Positions 8,399-18,168 of a stretch of 64,000 bases of DNA are shown here, one piece after another. A program made the position numbers and the translations under genes. The notes beneath the pieces were generated by a model. That model did no database searches, was not told the origin of the DNA, and saw only the letters and a list, made by a program, of their open reading frames with translations. How positions within the stretch are numbered: the stretch's first letter is position 1; each line of letters begins with the position of its first letter. This stretch comes from Oxobacter pfennigii (lineage in GTDB: Bacteria > Bacillota > Clostridia > Clostridiales > Oxobacteraceae). The stretch spans positions 186,001 to 250,000 of the forward strand of contig NZ_LKET01000068.1 of the NCBI RefSeq assembly GCF_001317355.1, read 5' to 3'.

Positions 8399-11300
8399 TT
8401 ACTTTTTAAACAAGTCTTCAAAAATACTCATCTTTATATTTGATTTTAATGCATTCACTATTGCAGCCGCAGTATCGATTGATGTCAACATGGGTATCTT
8501 CTTTTCCACAGCCATCCTTCTTATTCTATACCCGTCCCTTTCAGGCTCTCTTCCTTTTGTAGGTGTGTTGATTATAATATCAAACTCCCTGTTTTTTATC
8601 ATATCCAATATACGGCTGCTCTTTCCTATTTTATCTATTACATTACAAGGAACATGATTAAAATTCAATATATAAGCTGTTTTAGATGTTCCGTAGAGCT
8701 TATATCCCAATGAGTGCAGCTTATCTGCCACAGGTATGACATCCTGCTTATCATTATCAGCAACGGATATAAAAGCTTTCTTTTTACTGCCTATTACCAT
8801 ACCGGCACCAACTATGCCTTTTAACACAGCTTCATCCAATGTATATGCAAGCCCTAAGGCTTCTCCAGTGGATTTCATTTCAGGGCCTAATCCCGGCTCT
8901 ACCATTTTAAGCTTATCAAAGGAAAATACAGGTACCTTTACGGCATAATAACCCTTCTTCTCACATAAGCCGGGAGCATAACCCATATCTTTTATTTTAT
9001 TCCCCACCATGCAGCCTACAGCTATGTCTATCATGGGTATTTCCGTTACTTTTGAAAGATAAGGAACAGTTCGGCTGGAACGGGGATTTACTTCTATTAT
9101 ATATATATCATCGTACTTCACGATAAACTGTATATTCATAAGGCCTACTACATTTAAAGCCCTTGAGATTTCACGGCTGTAATCAACCATTTTTTTAATT
9201 ACGGAGGCTTCAAGATTATAAGCCGGATATACGGATATACTGTCTCCGGAATGAATTCCCGTTTTCTCTATGTGCTCCATTATCCCAGGTATGAGTATGT
9301 CTTCGCCGTCACATATTAAATCCACTTCCGCTTCAATGCCGTTTATATATTTATCAATGAGTATGGGATGCTCATTTTCTCCCTGCTCATCTATTATATC
9401 CATATACTCTTCTATGTCATAATCGGAATATGCAATTACCATTCCTTTGCCGCCTAATACATAAGAAGGCCTTACAAGCACAGGATAGCCAAGTTTCTTA
9501 GAGCAATCAAGAGCTTCGTTTTTATTGAATACAGTGTAGCCTTCCGGCCTGTTTATCTTAAGTTTTTCTAAAATAGCGTCGAATTCTTTTCTGTCCTCTG
9601 CCTTATCTATATATTCAGGAGTTGTTCCTAAAACTTTTATGCCCATTTTCCCTATTTTATCAGCAAGCTTTATGGCTGTCTGACCTCCAAACTGCAGCAC
9701 TACTCCATCCGGTCTTTCATTCCTTATAACTTCGTATACATCCTCAAATGTCAAGGGCTCGAAATACAACCTGTCTGATATATCAAAATCCGTGCTTACA
9801 GTTTCAGGGTTATTGTTTATAACTATTGTCTCATAGCCTCTTTCTTTAAAGGCGAGAATAGCGTGAACTGTGCAGTAGTCAAATTCTATTCCCTGGCCTA
9901 TTCTTATGGGGCCGGAACCTACTACCAGCACCTTTTTATTTTTTGTACACAAAGCCTCATTATTGCCCCTATAATCGGAATAATAATAAGGGGTATAAGC
10001 TTCAAACTCACCTGCACAGGTATCAACCATCCTGTAGGAAGCAAAAATGTTATACTCTTCTCTCATTTTCAATATTTTTTCTTCACCTATGCCTGTAAAA
10101 TAAGCTATTGCACTATCTGAAAAGCCCATATTTTTGCATTTCACAAGCATTTCCTTGTCAAAGGCCTTTTCATTCAAAGTTTTTAAATGCTCTTCTGTTT
10201 CAATTATATCCTGGAGCTTCTTTAAAAACCATTTATCTATCATGGTTATTTCATAAATTAAGTCAATGGTTACTCCCCTTCTTATAAGTTCGGCAATTAC
10301 AAGATATCTTTCATCATCGGCAATCTTTATCCTTGCCATTAAGGCTTCACTCAAAAATTCTTCATAACGTTTTGTTTCCAGATGATTTATGTTCAATTCC
10401 AATGATCTTATGGCTTTTAAAAAGGCTGCTTCAAAGGAATCGCCTATTGCCATTACCTCGCCTGTTGCCTTCATCTGAGTCCATAATGTCCTGTCGGCTT
10501 TTACAAATTTATCAAAGGGCCATCTTGGTATTTTTACAACAACATAATCCAGCGCCGGTTCGAACATTGCTACGGTTTTGCGGGTGACGCTGTTTTTTAT
10601 TTCATCCAGTGTATATCCTATTGCTATCAAAGACGATATTTTGGCTATAGGGTAGCCCGTTGCTTTTGAAGCCAATGCGCTGGAACGGCTTACCCTGGGG
10701 TTAACCTCTATTACCTTATATTCATATTTAAAAGGGTTTAATGCATACTGAACGTTGCATCCGCCCTCAATGTTTAAGGCTGATATAATTTTAATTGCAG
10801 AGTTTCTCAGCATCTGATATTCCATATCCGATAAGGTCTGGGAAGGAGCAATTACTATGCTGTCTCCCGTATGCACTCCTACAGGGTCAAAGTTCTCCAT
10901 GTTGCATACTATTACCGTGTTGCCTTTTTTATCCCTTATAACCTCATATTCGATTTCTTTCCAGCCTGCTATACTCTCCTCAATAAGTACCTGGTGCACC
11001 CTGCTTTCTTCTAAGCCTATGCTGCATATCCTTATGAGCTCTTCCTCATTGGATGCAATTCCGCCGCCGCTTCCTCCCAATGTATAGGCAGGGCGTACAA
11101 TTACCGGATATCCGATTTTATTAACAAAGTTTACAGCGTCTTCAACTGTATTGACAACAGTGCTTAAAGGTATAGGCTCCCCTATTTCCTCCATGGTCTT
11201 TTTAAATTCATCCCTGTCCTCAGCCTTTTTTATGGCGTCCGGGCCGGTACCTAAAAGCCTTACGTTGTATTTTTCAAGGAGCCCCTTTTCATGCATTTCC

Positions 11301-11596
11301 ATTGCAAGGTTAAGGCCTGTCTGTCCTCCGAGGGTAGGAAGTATGGAATCCGGCCTTTCTTTATCTAAGATCTGCTCTACAATTTCCAAGTTTATGGGGT
11401 CTATATATACCTTGTCTGCCATCTCTTTATCCGTCATTATGGTAGCCGGGTTTGAGTTTAGCAAGACAACTTCAATACCTTCGCTCTTAAGAGTCCTGCA
11501 GGCCTGGACCCCGGCGTAGTCAAATTCTGCTGCCTGCCCTATTATAATAGGGCCTGAGCCTATAACCAGCACCTTTTTTATATCGCCATCCCTCAT
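8399..11596 (-). CDS. carB: Carbamoyl-phosphate synthase, large subunit
   Basis: Makes carbamoyl phosphate from bicarbonate, ATP and ammonia supplied by CarA; feeds pyrimidine and arginine synthesis. At 1065 residues it has the normal length, with two homologous ATP-grasp halves: each opens with a [15 protein letters not shown] motif (near residues 9 and 555), and each carries a nucleotide-binding VRP-Y-LGG-G segment. The C-terminal MGS-like domain is the usual allosteric region. The start ATG overlaps the carA stop (TAATG), implying translational coupling. Confidence 0.97.
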   Translation of the reverse strand: MRDGDIKKVLVIGSGPIIIGQAAEFDYAGVQACRTLKSEGIEVVLLNSNPATIMTDKEMADKVYIDPINLEIVEQILDKERPDSILPTLGGQTGLNLAMEMHEKGLLEKYNVRLLGTGPDAIKKAEDRDEFKKTMEEIGEPIPLSTVVNTVEDAVNFVNKIGYPVIVRPAYTLGGSGGGIASNEEELIRICSIGLEESRVHQVLIEESIAGWKEIEYEVIRDKKGNTVIVCNMENFDPVGVHTGDSIVIAPSQTLSDMEYQMLRNSAIKIISALNIEGGCNVQYALNPFKYEYKVIEVNPRVSRSSALASKATGYPIAKISSLIAIGYTLDEIKNSVTRKTVAMFEPALDYVVVKIPRWPFDKFVKADRTLWTQMKATGEVMAIGDSFEAAFLKAIRSLELNINHLETKRYEEFLSEALMARIKIADDERYLVIAELIRRGVTIDLIYEITMIDKWFLKKLQDIIETEEHLKTLNEKAFDKEMLVKCKNMGFSDSAIAYFTGIGEEKILKMREEYNIFASYRMVDTCAGEFEAYTPYYYSDYRGNNEALCTKNKKVLVVGSGPIRIGQGIEFDYCTVHAILAFKERGYETIVINNNPETVSTDFDISDRLYFEPLTFEDVYEVIRNERPDGVVLQFGGQTAIKLADKIGKMGIKVLGTTPEYIDKAEDRKEFDAILEKLKINRPEGYTVFNKNEALDCSKKLGYPVLVRPSYVLGGKGMVIAYSDYDIEEYMDIIDEQGENEHPILIDKYINGIEAEVDLICDGEDILIPGIMEHIEKTGIHSGDSISVYPAYNLEASVIKKMVDYSREISRALNVVGLMNIQFIVKYDDIYIIEVNPRSSRTVPYLSKVTEIPMIDIAVGCMVGNKIKDMGYAPGLCEKKGYYAVKVPVFSFDKLKMVEPGLGPEMKSTGEALGLAYTLDEAVLKGIVGAGMVIGSKKKAFISVADNDKQDVIPVADKLHSLGYKLYGTSKTAYILNFNHVPCNVIDKIGKSSRILDMIKNREFDIIINTPTKGREPERDGYRIRRMAVEKKIPMLTSIDTAAAIVNALKSNIKMSIFEDLFKK

Positions 11597-12657
11597 TATT
11601 TTCTCACCTCCAGCTTAGATATGAATTCGTCAAACAAATATGCCGTATCCTGGGGGCCTGCATGGGCTTCAGGATGAAACTGCACTGTAAATGTATCATG
11701 ATTCTTATATCTTATACCTTCAATGGTATTATCATTTAAGTTTATATGGGTTACTTCCATATCATCATTGAGACTTTCTGAATCCACAGCGTAGCCATGA
11801 TTCTGGCTGGTCATAAAGCATTTATCCTTTGTCAAATCCTTTACCGGGTGGTTCCCCCCCCTGTGGCCGTATTTAAGCTTATGTGTATCGGCGCCGCATG
11901 CAATTGCCGTTAACTGGTGGCCAAGGCATATTCCGAATATAGGAAACTTGCCTATAAGTTTTCTTATTTGCTCTATGGGGAAGTTATTTTCTTTTGGATC
12001 TCCCGGGCCGTTAGACAGCATCAATCCGTCAAGATTATATTTTAATATTTCGTCAGCCGAAGTGTTTGAGGGAAAAACAGTTACTTTACAGTCCCTGTCC
12101 AATAGATTCTTCAAAATGTGCTGTTTATATCCGTAATCCATAAGACCCACATGATATTTTCCGCTTCCTATAGTATGAATATCCTTTGCGGTTACACTTT
12201 CAACTGCATTTACTATGGTGTAATTTTGTATTTTCTCTTTTAAATTTTCTATATCGTCAAAATTTTTAACTATGGCACCCATCATGACACCTTTTTCCCG
12301 AATGAGCTTTACTACGTGCCTTGTATCGATGTCGTAAATCATGGGTATATTGCTTTCATTCAGGAAATTCTTAAGGCTGTCTTCACTTTTGCAGTTGCTT
12401 TCAATATCGGATATATGCCTTACCACAAAGCCCTTTACATGGGGCTTTTCCGACTGACTGAATTCCGAATTCAGACCGTAGTTTCCTATCTGGGGATATG
12501 TCATAACCACAATCTGTCCGTAATAGGAAGGATCAGTAAGTACTTCCTGATACCCTGTCATGGAGGTATTGAACACAACCTCACCTATTGTATCAAAATC
12601 ATTTAAAAGCTTGCCTTCAAATATATTGCCGTCTTCCAATAGCAAATATCCTTTCAT
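11596..12657 (-). CDS. carA: Carbamoyl-phosphate synthase, small (glutaminase) subunit
   Basis: Hydrolyses glutamine and channels ammonia to CarB. 353 residues: N-terminal CPSase small-chain domain ([13 protein letters not shown]) followed by a class I glutamine amidotransferase with nucleophile Cys244 in FGICLGHQL and the His328/Glu330 pair in [10 protein letters not shown]. The ribosome binding site AAGGAGGAGA precedes the ATG. A PyrR-type attenuation leader lies upstream. Confidence 0.97.
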   Translation of the reverse strand: MKGYLLLEDGNIFEGKLLNDFDTIGEVVFNTSMTGYQEVLTDPSYYGQIVVMTYPQIGNYGLNSEFSQSEKPHVKGFVVRHISDIESNCKSEDSLKNFLNESNIPMIYDIDTRHVVKLIREKGVMMGAIVKNFDDIENLKEKIQNYTIVNAVESVTAKDIHTIGSGKYHVGLMDYGYKQHILKNLLDRDCKVTVFPSNTSADEILKYNLDGLMLSNGPGDPKENNFPIEQIRKLIGKFPIFGICLGHQLTAIACGADTHKLKYGHRGGNHPVKDLTKDKCFMTSQNHGYAVDSESLNDDMEVTHINLNDNTIEGIRYKNHDTFTVQFHPEAHAGPQDTAYLFDEFISKLEVRK

Positions 12658-12710
12658 AATCGTCTCCTCCTTATCTTACCTGTCTCTCCCGGGGCAGGTT
12701 TAAAGAATAC

Positions 12711-12749
12711 AAAAAAACAGCCAATAGATAAACTATCTACCAACTGTTT
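12711..12749 (-). terminator. Leader terminator of the carAB attenuator
   Basis: On the minus strand a 16-bp stem beginning AAACAG and closing CTGTTT, with four consecutive G-U pairs in the middle and a 4-base loop, runs directly into seven T residues. It lies inside the leader, between the PyrR-type element and the carA start, where a conditional terminator is expected. Confidence 0.8.
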
Positions 12750-12785
12750 GATATTTTAAATAACAAAATAATGGCATCATAATAT

Positions 12786-12832
12786 TAGCCTCCTTCCTAG
12801 CCTCACAGGACTAGCTTAAAGAATTCTTTCAT
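12786..12832 (-). promoter_or_regulatory. PyrR-binding (anti-antiterminator) RNA element
   Basis: The minus strand contains AGTCCTGTGAGGCT (12812-12799), an exact match to the PyrR loop consensus ARUCCNGNGAGGYU. It is flanked by TTCTTTAA on the 5' side and GGAAGGAGGCT on the 3' side, as in Bacillus pyr leaders. Family knowledge: UMP-bound PyrR stabilises this hairpin, so the downstream terminator forms and carAB is turned off. No pyrR gene is in the window. Confidence 0.85.
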
Positions 12833-12835
12833 AAT

Positions 12836-12864
12836 ATTTTATCATTTATACTTGTTCTTGTCCA
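12836..12864 (-). promoter_or_regulatory. Probable SigA promoter of carAB
   Basis: Minus strand TGGACA (12864-12859), 17-base spacer, TAAAAT (12841-12836). Start of transcription would fall just before the PyrR element. Confidence 0.55.
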
Positions 12865-13136
12865 GCATCAATAATATTTTTAAATATTAATTTATACAAA
12901 TTGATAAAAGGTCTCATCTATGATACTATATATTAAAAGAAGGACTATTAACGAGATAAAATGATTATTGATGATGTACAAAGGTTTAATTCTCATTAAC
13001 TGTTATATAACATTAAAATCAATCTAAAACAACCTAAATCTGCTATTGCTTTTATATCTTTATTATTTTTTAAATTTAATTTCAGTCAAATATATTTTTT
13101 TCATAAAATATAATACAGAAAGGATGCTGGTATTAT

Positions 13137-14633
13137 TTGAATGTACTCATCAACAAATTTAAAGAGGTTGTATTGGCAGTACTTCCGATTACCCTTATTG
13201 TACTAGTACTTAACTTTACTGTGGCACCATTGGAAATACACTTGATATTGCGCTTTATAACTGGTGCCATACTCATAATCATAGGGCTTTCCATATTTTT
13301 ATTCGGAGCTGATTTAGGAATAGGACCTATAGGTTCTCTTATGGGGTCCTCCATCACAAAGATTAAAAAGATATGGATGGTGGGAGCCGCAGGCTTAATC
13401 CTCGGATTCTTAATAACCATCGCAGAACCGGATTTGCAAATATTAGCCAATCAGATAAGCGGTGTAACCTCAGGCATGATTTCATCACTCACTATATTGA
13501 TTGTAGTTTCAATTGGCGTAGGCGTTTTTCTGACGGTAGGATTGATGAGGATAGTGTTCAATGGTTCTTTATCCAAGTTTTTAACGGTTTTGTATGGTAT
13601 AATATTTATACTGGCATTATTCGTGTCCCCCGGATTTTTAGCCATCTCCTTTGACGCTGCAGGTGCCACAACAGGAGCCATGACTGTACCCTTCATACTT
13701 GCACTAGGTCTTGGAGTATCTTCCATAAAGGCAGGCAAGGGATCCGAAGAGGACAGCTTCGGTCTGGTAGCCATAGCATCCATAGGCCCCATCATGTCCG
13801 TATTATTAATGAGCATATTTTCTGAATCGTACCAATTAACGGGAAGCTTGCCTTATGATTTTATGACAACCAATGAAGTTTTGGCACCCTTTATACATGA
13901 AGCACCTAAAACCCTGCTTGATGTTACAATGGCGTTAACACCATTTTTAATTTTGTTTGTGATCTTTCAAATTTTTTTCTTGAAGCTGCCAAAGAAAAAA
14001 TTTGTTAAAATATTAAAAGGCTTATTGTATACATTCATAGGATTATTCTTGTTTTTAACAGGCGTAAATGCCGGTTTTATGGAGGTAGGCAGTGCTGTGG
14101 GCTATATAGTTGCATCTCTTGAATATAATTGGATAATTATACCCATAGGTTTTATTTTAGGTTTGGTTGTAATACTGGCAGAACCGGCAGTATATGTATT
14201 AACAGAACAGGTTGAAAATGTTACAAGCGGGCATATTAAAAGAAAAGTCATATTATTAACCCTATCCATAGGAGTTGCTTTTGCAGTAGCTCTTTCAATG
14301 TTAAGAATTATGGTGCCCGGGATAAAACTTTGGCATTATCTGCTGCCCGGTTATTTGATATCCTTAATCATGTCCTACTTCGTGCCTAAAGTATTTGTAG
14401 GAATTGCTTTTGACTCGGGGGGGGTAGCTTCAGGGCCTATGACAGCAACATTCATTCTGGCTTTTGCCCAGGGTGCTGCGGAATCCATTGAAGGTGCCAA
14501 TGTATTGGTTGATGCTTTTGGAATAATAGCTCTGGTGGCGTTGACACCGTTGATTGCAATACAGGTCTTAGGGCTTATTTATAAACTTAAAGCTTATAAA
14601 GGAGGAGTTCAGTCAATTGGAAAAACATCTTAA
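13137..14633 (+). CDS. DUF1538 family membrane protein (two-fold internal repeat)
   Basis: 498 residues, about ten or more hydrophobic segments, unknown function. Two homologous halves are visible: AEPDLQILANQISGVTSG pairs with AEPAVYVLTEQVENVTSG, and FDAAGATTGAMTVPFILALG with FDSGGVASGPMTATFILAF. This layout is characteristic of DUF1538 proteins, which are suspected transporters. The start is TTG, preceded by AAAGGA at a rather long spacing; the nearby ATG is out of frame. It overlaps the P-II-like gene downstream, whose product probably regulates it. Confidence 0.85.
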   Translation: MNVLINKFKEVVLAVLPITLIVLVLNFTVAPLEIHLILRFITGAILIIIGLSIFLFGADLGIGPIGSLMGSSITKIKKIWMVGAAGLILGFLITIAEPDLQILANQISGVTSGMISSLTILIVVSIGVGVFLTVGLMRIVFNGSLSKFLTVLYGIIFILALFVSPGFLAISFDAAGATTGAMTVPFILALGLGVSSIKAGKGSEEDSFGLVAIASIGPIMSVLLMSIFSESYQLTGSLPYDFMTTNEVLAPFIHEAPKTLLDVTMALTPFLILFVIFQIFFLKLPKKKFVKILKGLLYTFIGLFLFLTGVNAGFMEVGSAVGYIVASLEYNWIIIPIGFILGLVVILAEPAVYVLTEQVENVTSGHIKRKVILLTLSIGVAFAVALSMLRIMVPGIKLWHYLLPGYLISLIMSYFVPKVFVGIAFDSGGVASGPMTATFILAFAQGAAESIEGANVLVDAFGIIALVALTPLIAIQVLGLIYKLKAYKGGVQSIGKTS

Positions 14634-15291
14634 CGGTAAAAATCACGTTATATTTTTTGTAATTGTAAACTTTGGCATGGGAAGCAAGGTTTTAAAGGAA
14701 GCCAAGACTTTAGGAGTATCGGGAGGTACAATATTATTAGGTACTGGAACGGCAAAAGATCATCTATTAGAGGTTTTAGGCCTTGATGAAATAAGAAAAG
14801 AAGTATTGTTAATGATAGCGGATAAAAGCATTGAAGGCACGGTTCATGAAGGGTTGACTGCCAAGTTTCACTTGGATAAGCCCAATCATGGTATTGCTTT
14901 TTCCTCACCTGTTTCAAGCTTTTTATGTTCAAATAATTGTTTATATAATAATCAAAGTGAAAGTAGGGATATAAATAAAATGGAATATCAGGCGATTTTT
15001 ACTATAGTTGAAAGAGGCTTAGCTGAAACCGTTGTTGACGCTTCATTGTCTGCCGGTGCAGAAGGCGGTACCATAATCAACGCAAGGGGCTCCGGCATCC
15101 ATGAAAAAGGAATGCTTTTTAATATGACTATAGAACCTGAAAAGGAAATTGTCATGACTTTAATAGAAAAGTCTAAGACAGATGATGTCATGCTTGCTAT
15201 AAGAAAGGCCACTAATTTAGATGAACCGGGAAATGGCATAATGTTTGTCATAGATGTAAATAAAGCCTCCGGTCTTCCTAACGGCAAATAA
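14617..15291 (+). CDS. Tandem P-II-like protein
   Basis: 224 residues made of two P-II-like domains (about 7-105 and 118-220). Each has the pattern hydrophobic strand, helix with GxxGGT (VSGGTILLGTGTAK and AEGGTIINARGSG), then a glycine-bounded segment (PNHGIAF and PGNGIMF). P-II proteins sense metabolites and bind membrane transporters; partnership with the overlapping DUF1538 gene is an inference from context. The TTG start has GGAGG 11 bases upstream. The canonical uridylylation tyrosine loop is not recognisable. Confidence 0.75.
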   Translation: MEKHLNGKNHVIFFVIVNFGMGSKVLKEAKTLGVSGGTILLGTGTAKDHLLEVLGLDEIRKEVLLMIADKSIEGTVHEGLTAKFHLDKPNHGIAFSSPVSSFLCSNNCLYNNQSESRDINKMEYQAIFTIVERGLAETVVDASLSAGAEGGTIINARGSGIHEKGMLFNMTIEPEKEIVMTLIEKSKTDDVMLAIRKATNLDEPGNGIMFVIDVNKASGLPNGK

Positions 15292-15341
15292 TAAGAACCC
15301 CACCTGCCCGCTGATCCAAGGGAACCTTATTACTTTACAAT

Positions 15342-15387
15342 AAAAAAATGCTCTCCTTATAGTAACTATAAGGAGAGCATTTTTTTA
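15342..15387. terminator. Bidirectional terminator between convergent genes
   Basis: A long perfect inverted repeat (AAAAAAATGCTCTCCTTATAG and its complement) around a 3-base loop, flanked by A-run and T-run. It serves the P-II-like gene on plus and the flavin lipoprotein gene on minus. Confidence 0.9.
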
Positions 15388-15404
15388 TTATTTTTTTCTA
15401 ATGC

Positions 15405-17222
15405 TTATTTAATTGTTGCGGCATTCTTGCCTGCAATCCTTCCAAATACTACGGTGTCCACTAACGCATTACCGCCTAAACGGTTGGCTCCATGTATGCC
15501 ACCTGTGGTTTCACCTGCAGCATAAAGTCCGGGGATTATATTGCCGCTCTTATCCAATACCTGCCCGTTAGTATTAATTTCTATTCCGCCCATGGTATGG
15601 TGAACTGTAGGTACGCGGGCACCGGCATAAAATGGTGCTGTATCTATCTTATCTTTATATAACGTTCTTCCGAATTCATCGGCGCTCTTAGTTTCAACAT
15701 TTTTATTAAACTCTTCTACTGCCTTTACAAGGTTTTCAGGATTTACACTTATTTCCTTTGCAAGTTCTTCAAGGGTATCGGCCTTATATGCTCTTCCCTT
15801 GTTGACAAGCTCATCTATGGTCTCGTTGAAATTATTCTTTGTATCCCCTGTAGGATAGGAATGCTTATCAAGTATTACCCACATATAGGCATCTCTTTGC
15901 TCAAAAAGGGCTTTTGTCATAACATCCCTGCGGGCGCCTTCATCAACAAATCTGTTGCCGTCTTTATTTACGAAAATACGGTTTTCAACGCCCTGCTCAA
16001 TATTTCCGCTTAAGCTTCCCGTCTCAGGATCTCCCATAGGTAAAAGCTGTATTTGCTCCATGCCAATAAGGTTTGCCCCTACCTTTTCAGCCATTATATA
16101 TCCGTCGCCTGTAGCCCCCGGATGATTGGTGGTTTTAATATTTGTAAGGGAAGGCCATATTTTGTTATATTTATCACGCATTTCAACATTAGCCCCGAAG
16201 CCGCCGGTGGCAATAATTACTCCGTTATTTGCCCTGGCAACTACTTCTCCGTCAATACCTGTTGCCTTAACTCCTACAGCTCTTCCATTTTCCATAATGA
16301 TTTCCGTAGCTTTAGTATCCAGCATAATTTCTATACTTCCGCTGTTTTTTTCTATATATTCCATATAGGTTTTTATATAACCGGTTCCCAGCGGGTCAAC
16401 AGGTTTATGGGATCTTGGCCATAAAGCTCCCAAGACTGTAAAAACTTCATCCTGAAATTTCATCCCCATGCTTTCAAGCCATTCTATGCCAGGATATGCA
16501 TTCTCGACAAGAGTTCTTACAAGCTCAGGTTTACCAAGCTTATCTCCGCCTTCATAAGTCTGGGTATAATGTTTTTCAACGGAATCTTCTATGCCCTGAG
16601 CCTTTTGCCTTTTGGGGTCAACGGCATTGTATGCTGCCCCTGATATTATGGTATTTCCGCCTACTTTAGGCATTTTCTCTAAGACAAGTATCTTCTTTGC
16701 TCCGTTTTGATGTGCTGATACCGCCGCTGAAAGTCCTGCTCCGCCGCCTCCGATTATAACAACATCGGCTTCTTTTTCTATAGCCTCACCCGAAGCAACA
16801 TCGTCTTTATCCGGCTTTTTCTGTAATTTTGTAATGTCTGCGCCCGATTTTTGCAAAGCCTGAGTAACAGCTGCTATTATTCCATTACTTGATACTGTAG
16901 CGCCGGCCACCGTATCTATGGCTATGCTCTGATATTTTACTATATCTTCAGGTATTTTTTTAATAGCTGCATCGCTTACTCCGGGTGTCTCATCATGTTT
17001 TATGATTTTTACTGCTGTTATTTTATTTTCATCTACGGTAACTTCTACCTGTATATTCCCGTGAATTCCTTCTCCTTCACCTGTATATGTACCTGGTTTA
17101 AATAAAGCTGAACTTTCAGGTGCATCTGTCTTTACATCTTGTTTATTGCCGCAGCCTCCGGTAAAGGAAATAACCATTAATGCAGCTAACAATAGGGCAA
17201 GATATCTTTGGACTTTCTTCAT
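15405..17222 (-). CDS. FMN-binding, FAD-dependent fumarate/urocanate-type reductase lipoprotein
   Basis: 605 residues. Signal peptide with lipobox FTGGC (Cys24), so probably anchored outside the membrane. Residues about 45-130 are an FMN-binding domain with DTVAGATV, the pattern where ApbE attaches FMN covalently (Thr109). Residues about 152-600 are a flavocytochrome-c-type FAD domain starting GGGGAGLSAA, with HHTMGGIEIN and the C-terminal AAGETTGGIHGANRLGGNA. Relatives reduce fumarate, urocanate or other enoates as extracellular electron acceptors; the substrate here cannot be read. There is no haem motif, so electrons must arrive by flavin. Confidence 0.85.
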   Translation of the reverse strand: MKKVQRYLALLLAALMVISFTGGCGNKQDVKTDAPESSALFKPGTYTGEGEGIHGNIQVEVTVDENKITAVKIIKHDETPGVSDAAIKKIPEDIVKYQSIAIDTVAGATVSSNGIIAAVTQALQKSGADITKLQKKPDKDDVASGEAIEKEADVVIIGGGGAGLSAAVSAHQNGAKKILVLEKMPKVGGNTIISGAAYNAVDPKRQKAQGIEDSVEKHYTQTYEGGDKLGKPELVRTLVENAYPGIEWLESMGMKFQDEVFTVLGALWPRSHKPVDPLGTGYIKTYMEYIEKNSGSIEIMLDTKATEIIMENGRAVGVKATGIDGEVVARANNGVIIATGGFGANVEMRDKYNKIWPSLTNIKTTNHPGATGDGYIMAEKVGANLIGMEQIQLLPMGDPETGSLSGNIEQGVENRIFVNKDGNRFVDEGARRDVMTKALFEQRDAYMWVILDKHSYPTGDTKNNFNETIDELVNKGRAYKADTLEELAKEISVNPENLVKAVEEFNKNVETKSADEFGRTLYKDKIDTAPFYAGARVPTVHHTMGGIEINTNGQVLDKSGNIIPGLYAAGETTGGIHGANRLGGNALVDTVVFGRIAGKNAATIK

Positions 17223-17311
17223 ATACTTTGAACCTCCTCCTATTATTATTTAATATAATCGGTATGGTCATGAATATGCTTTTATAATATAACCGTAAAG
17301 TTAGTTATATT

Positions 17312-17362
17312 ATTATATTTAATTTCATTGAATGCATTCACTGAGCAAGTTCATTTTATAAT
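17312..17362. promoter_or_regulatory. Divergent promoters sharing a 20-bp palindrome (probable TetR operator)
   Basis: TCATTGAATGCATTCACTGA at 17325-17344 pairs at 9 of 10 positions. A TATAAT lies on each side (17357-17362 on plus for the regulator, 17317-17312 on minus for the lipoprotein). At 17-bp spacing both -35 regions fall inside the palindrome (GCATTC and TGAATG), so one bound dimer could block both genes. Confidence 0.65.
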
Positions 17363-17501
17363 ATTGTTAATATTATGTCAATATCATTTGGTTAAAATAA
17401 TAACAAATATATTTAAATTTATAAAATGCATCTGCTCTTTACTTAATAATGCACTAATTGTTATAATAAACTATAAAATTACTGAAGAAATGGTGAAATT
17501 C

Positions 17502-18089
17502 ATGTCAAATAAAAAACTTAACAAAAGGCAGATACAGGCTCAAAATACCAGGGATAAAATATATAATACAGCTGTTGAAATGATGGAAAAAAAAGGACTT
17601 AACAATATTACTGTTGAAGAGATATGCCAAAAATCCGGAGTATCGGTAGGATCTTTTTATAATTGCTTCAAATCTAAAAATGACATACTCAATGAAGTAT
17701 ATAAGTTAGCTGACGATTACTTTTTAAATACAGTCTCTCCTGACTTAGCTAAAATAAACGGCTCTTACGATAAGGTAATTCAATTTTTCAAATATTATGC
17801 GGAATACAATGTCAACAGAGGCTTTGATTTTGTAAAACAGCTTTATTTTGTGCCAAATACTTTGTTTATTACAAAAGGAAGACCAATGCAGACTGTCTTA
17901 AAAAATATTGTTGAAGAGGGTCAAAGATTGAGAGAGATAGGCTCTTCCATGCCTTCAGAAGAAATCGTAGAGTATTTTTTTATAGCTGCCAGAGGAGTAG
18001 TATACGACTGGGTTTTGCATGGGGGAAGTTACAATTTAAGTAATTTTATGGAGAGTTATATCAAACGCATGGTTAAAACACTGGACTGA
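17502..18089 (+). CDS. TetR family transcriptional regulator
   Basis: 195 residues. The N-terminal helix-turn-helix is clear (TRDKIYNTAVEMMEKKG, then VEEICQKSGVSVGSFYNCFKSKNDIL, about residues 15-62); the C-terminal ligand domain is not assignable. The frame is open back to 17328, but that extension covers the promoter and operator. The ATG at 17502 has GGTGA 5 bases upstream, and an ATG at 17490 is an alternative. It probably represses itself and the divergent flavin reductase gene. Confidence 0.85.
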   Translation: MSNKKLNKRQIQAQNTRDKIYNTAVEMMEKKGLNNITVEEICQKSGVSVGSFYNCFKSKNDILNEVYKLADDYFLNTVSPDLAKINGSYDKVIQFFKYYAEYNVNRGFDFVKQLYFVPNTLFITKGRPMQTVLKNIVEEGQRLREIGSSMPSEEIVEYFFIAARGVVYDWVLHGGSYNLSNFMESYIKRMVKTLD

Positions 18090-18130
18090 CCTCCGCGATT
18101 TTTACTTTTACCTGAAGCTTTATTTATAAA

Positions 18131-18168
18131 TAAAAAAACGCTCCTTACTGTTATGGAGCATTTTTTTA
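18131..18168. terminator. Bidirectional terminator between tetR-like and nitroreductase genes
   Basis: Inverted repeat AAAAAAACGCTCC / GGAGCATTTTTTT with one mismatch and a 10-base loop, T-runs on both strands. It ends the 11-gene peptide operon on minus. Confidence 0.85.

Larger units (their letters stand above)
12658..13136. other. Intergenic region: carA leader and spacer before the DUF1538 gene
   Basis: The left half (12658-12864) is the carA promoter and attenuator leader described separately. It also has a small stem (ACCTG / CAGGT, about 12677-12698) between terminator and ribosome binding site. The right part, about 12870-13115, is AT-rich and shows no gene or clear element. Confidence 0.6.

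Noticed and set aside
17328-17501. N-terminal extension of the TetR gene
   Set aside because: It would run through the palindrome and the -10 box, and the encoded segment is unlike any TetR N-terminus.
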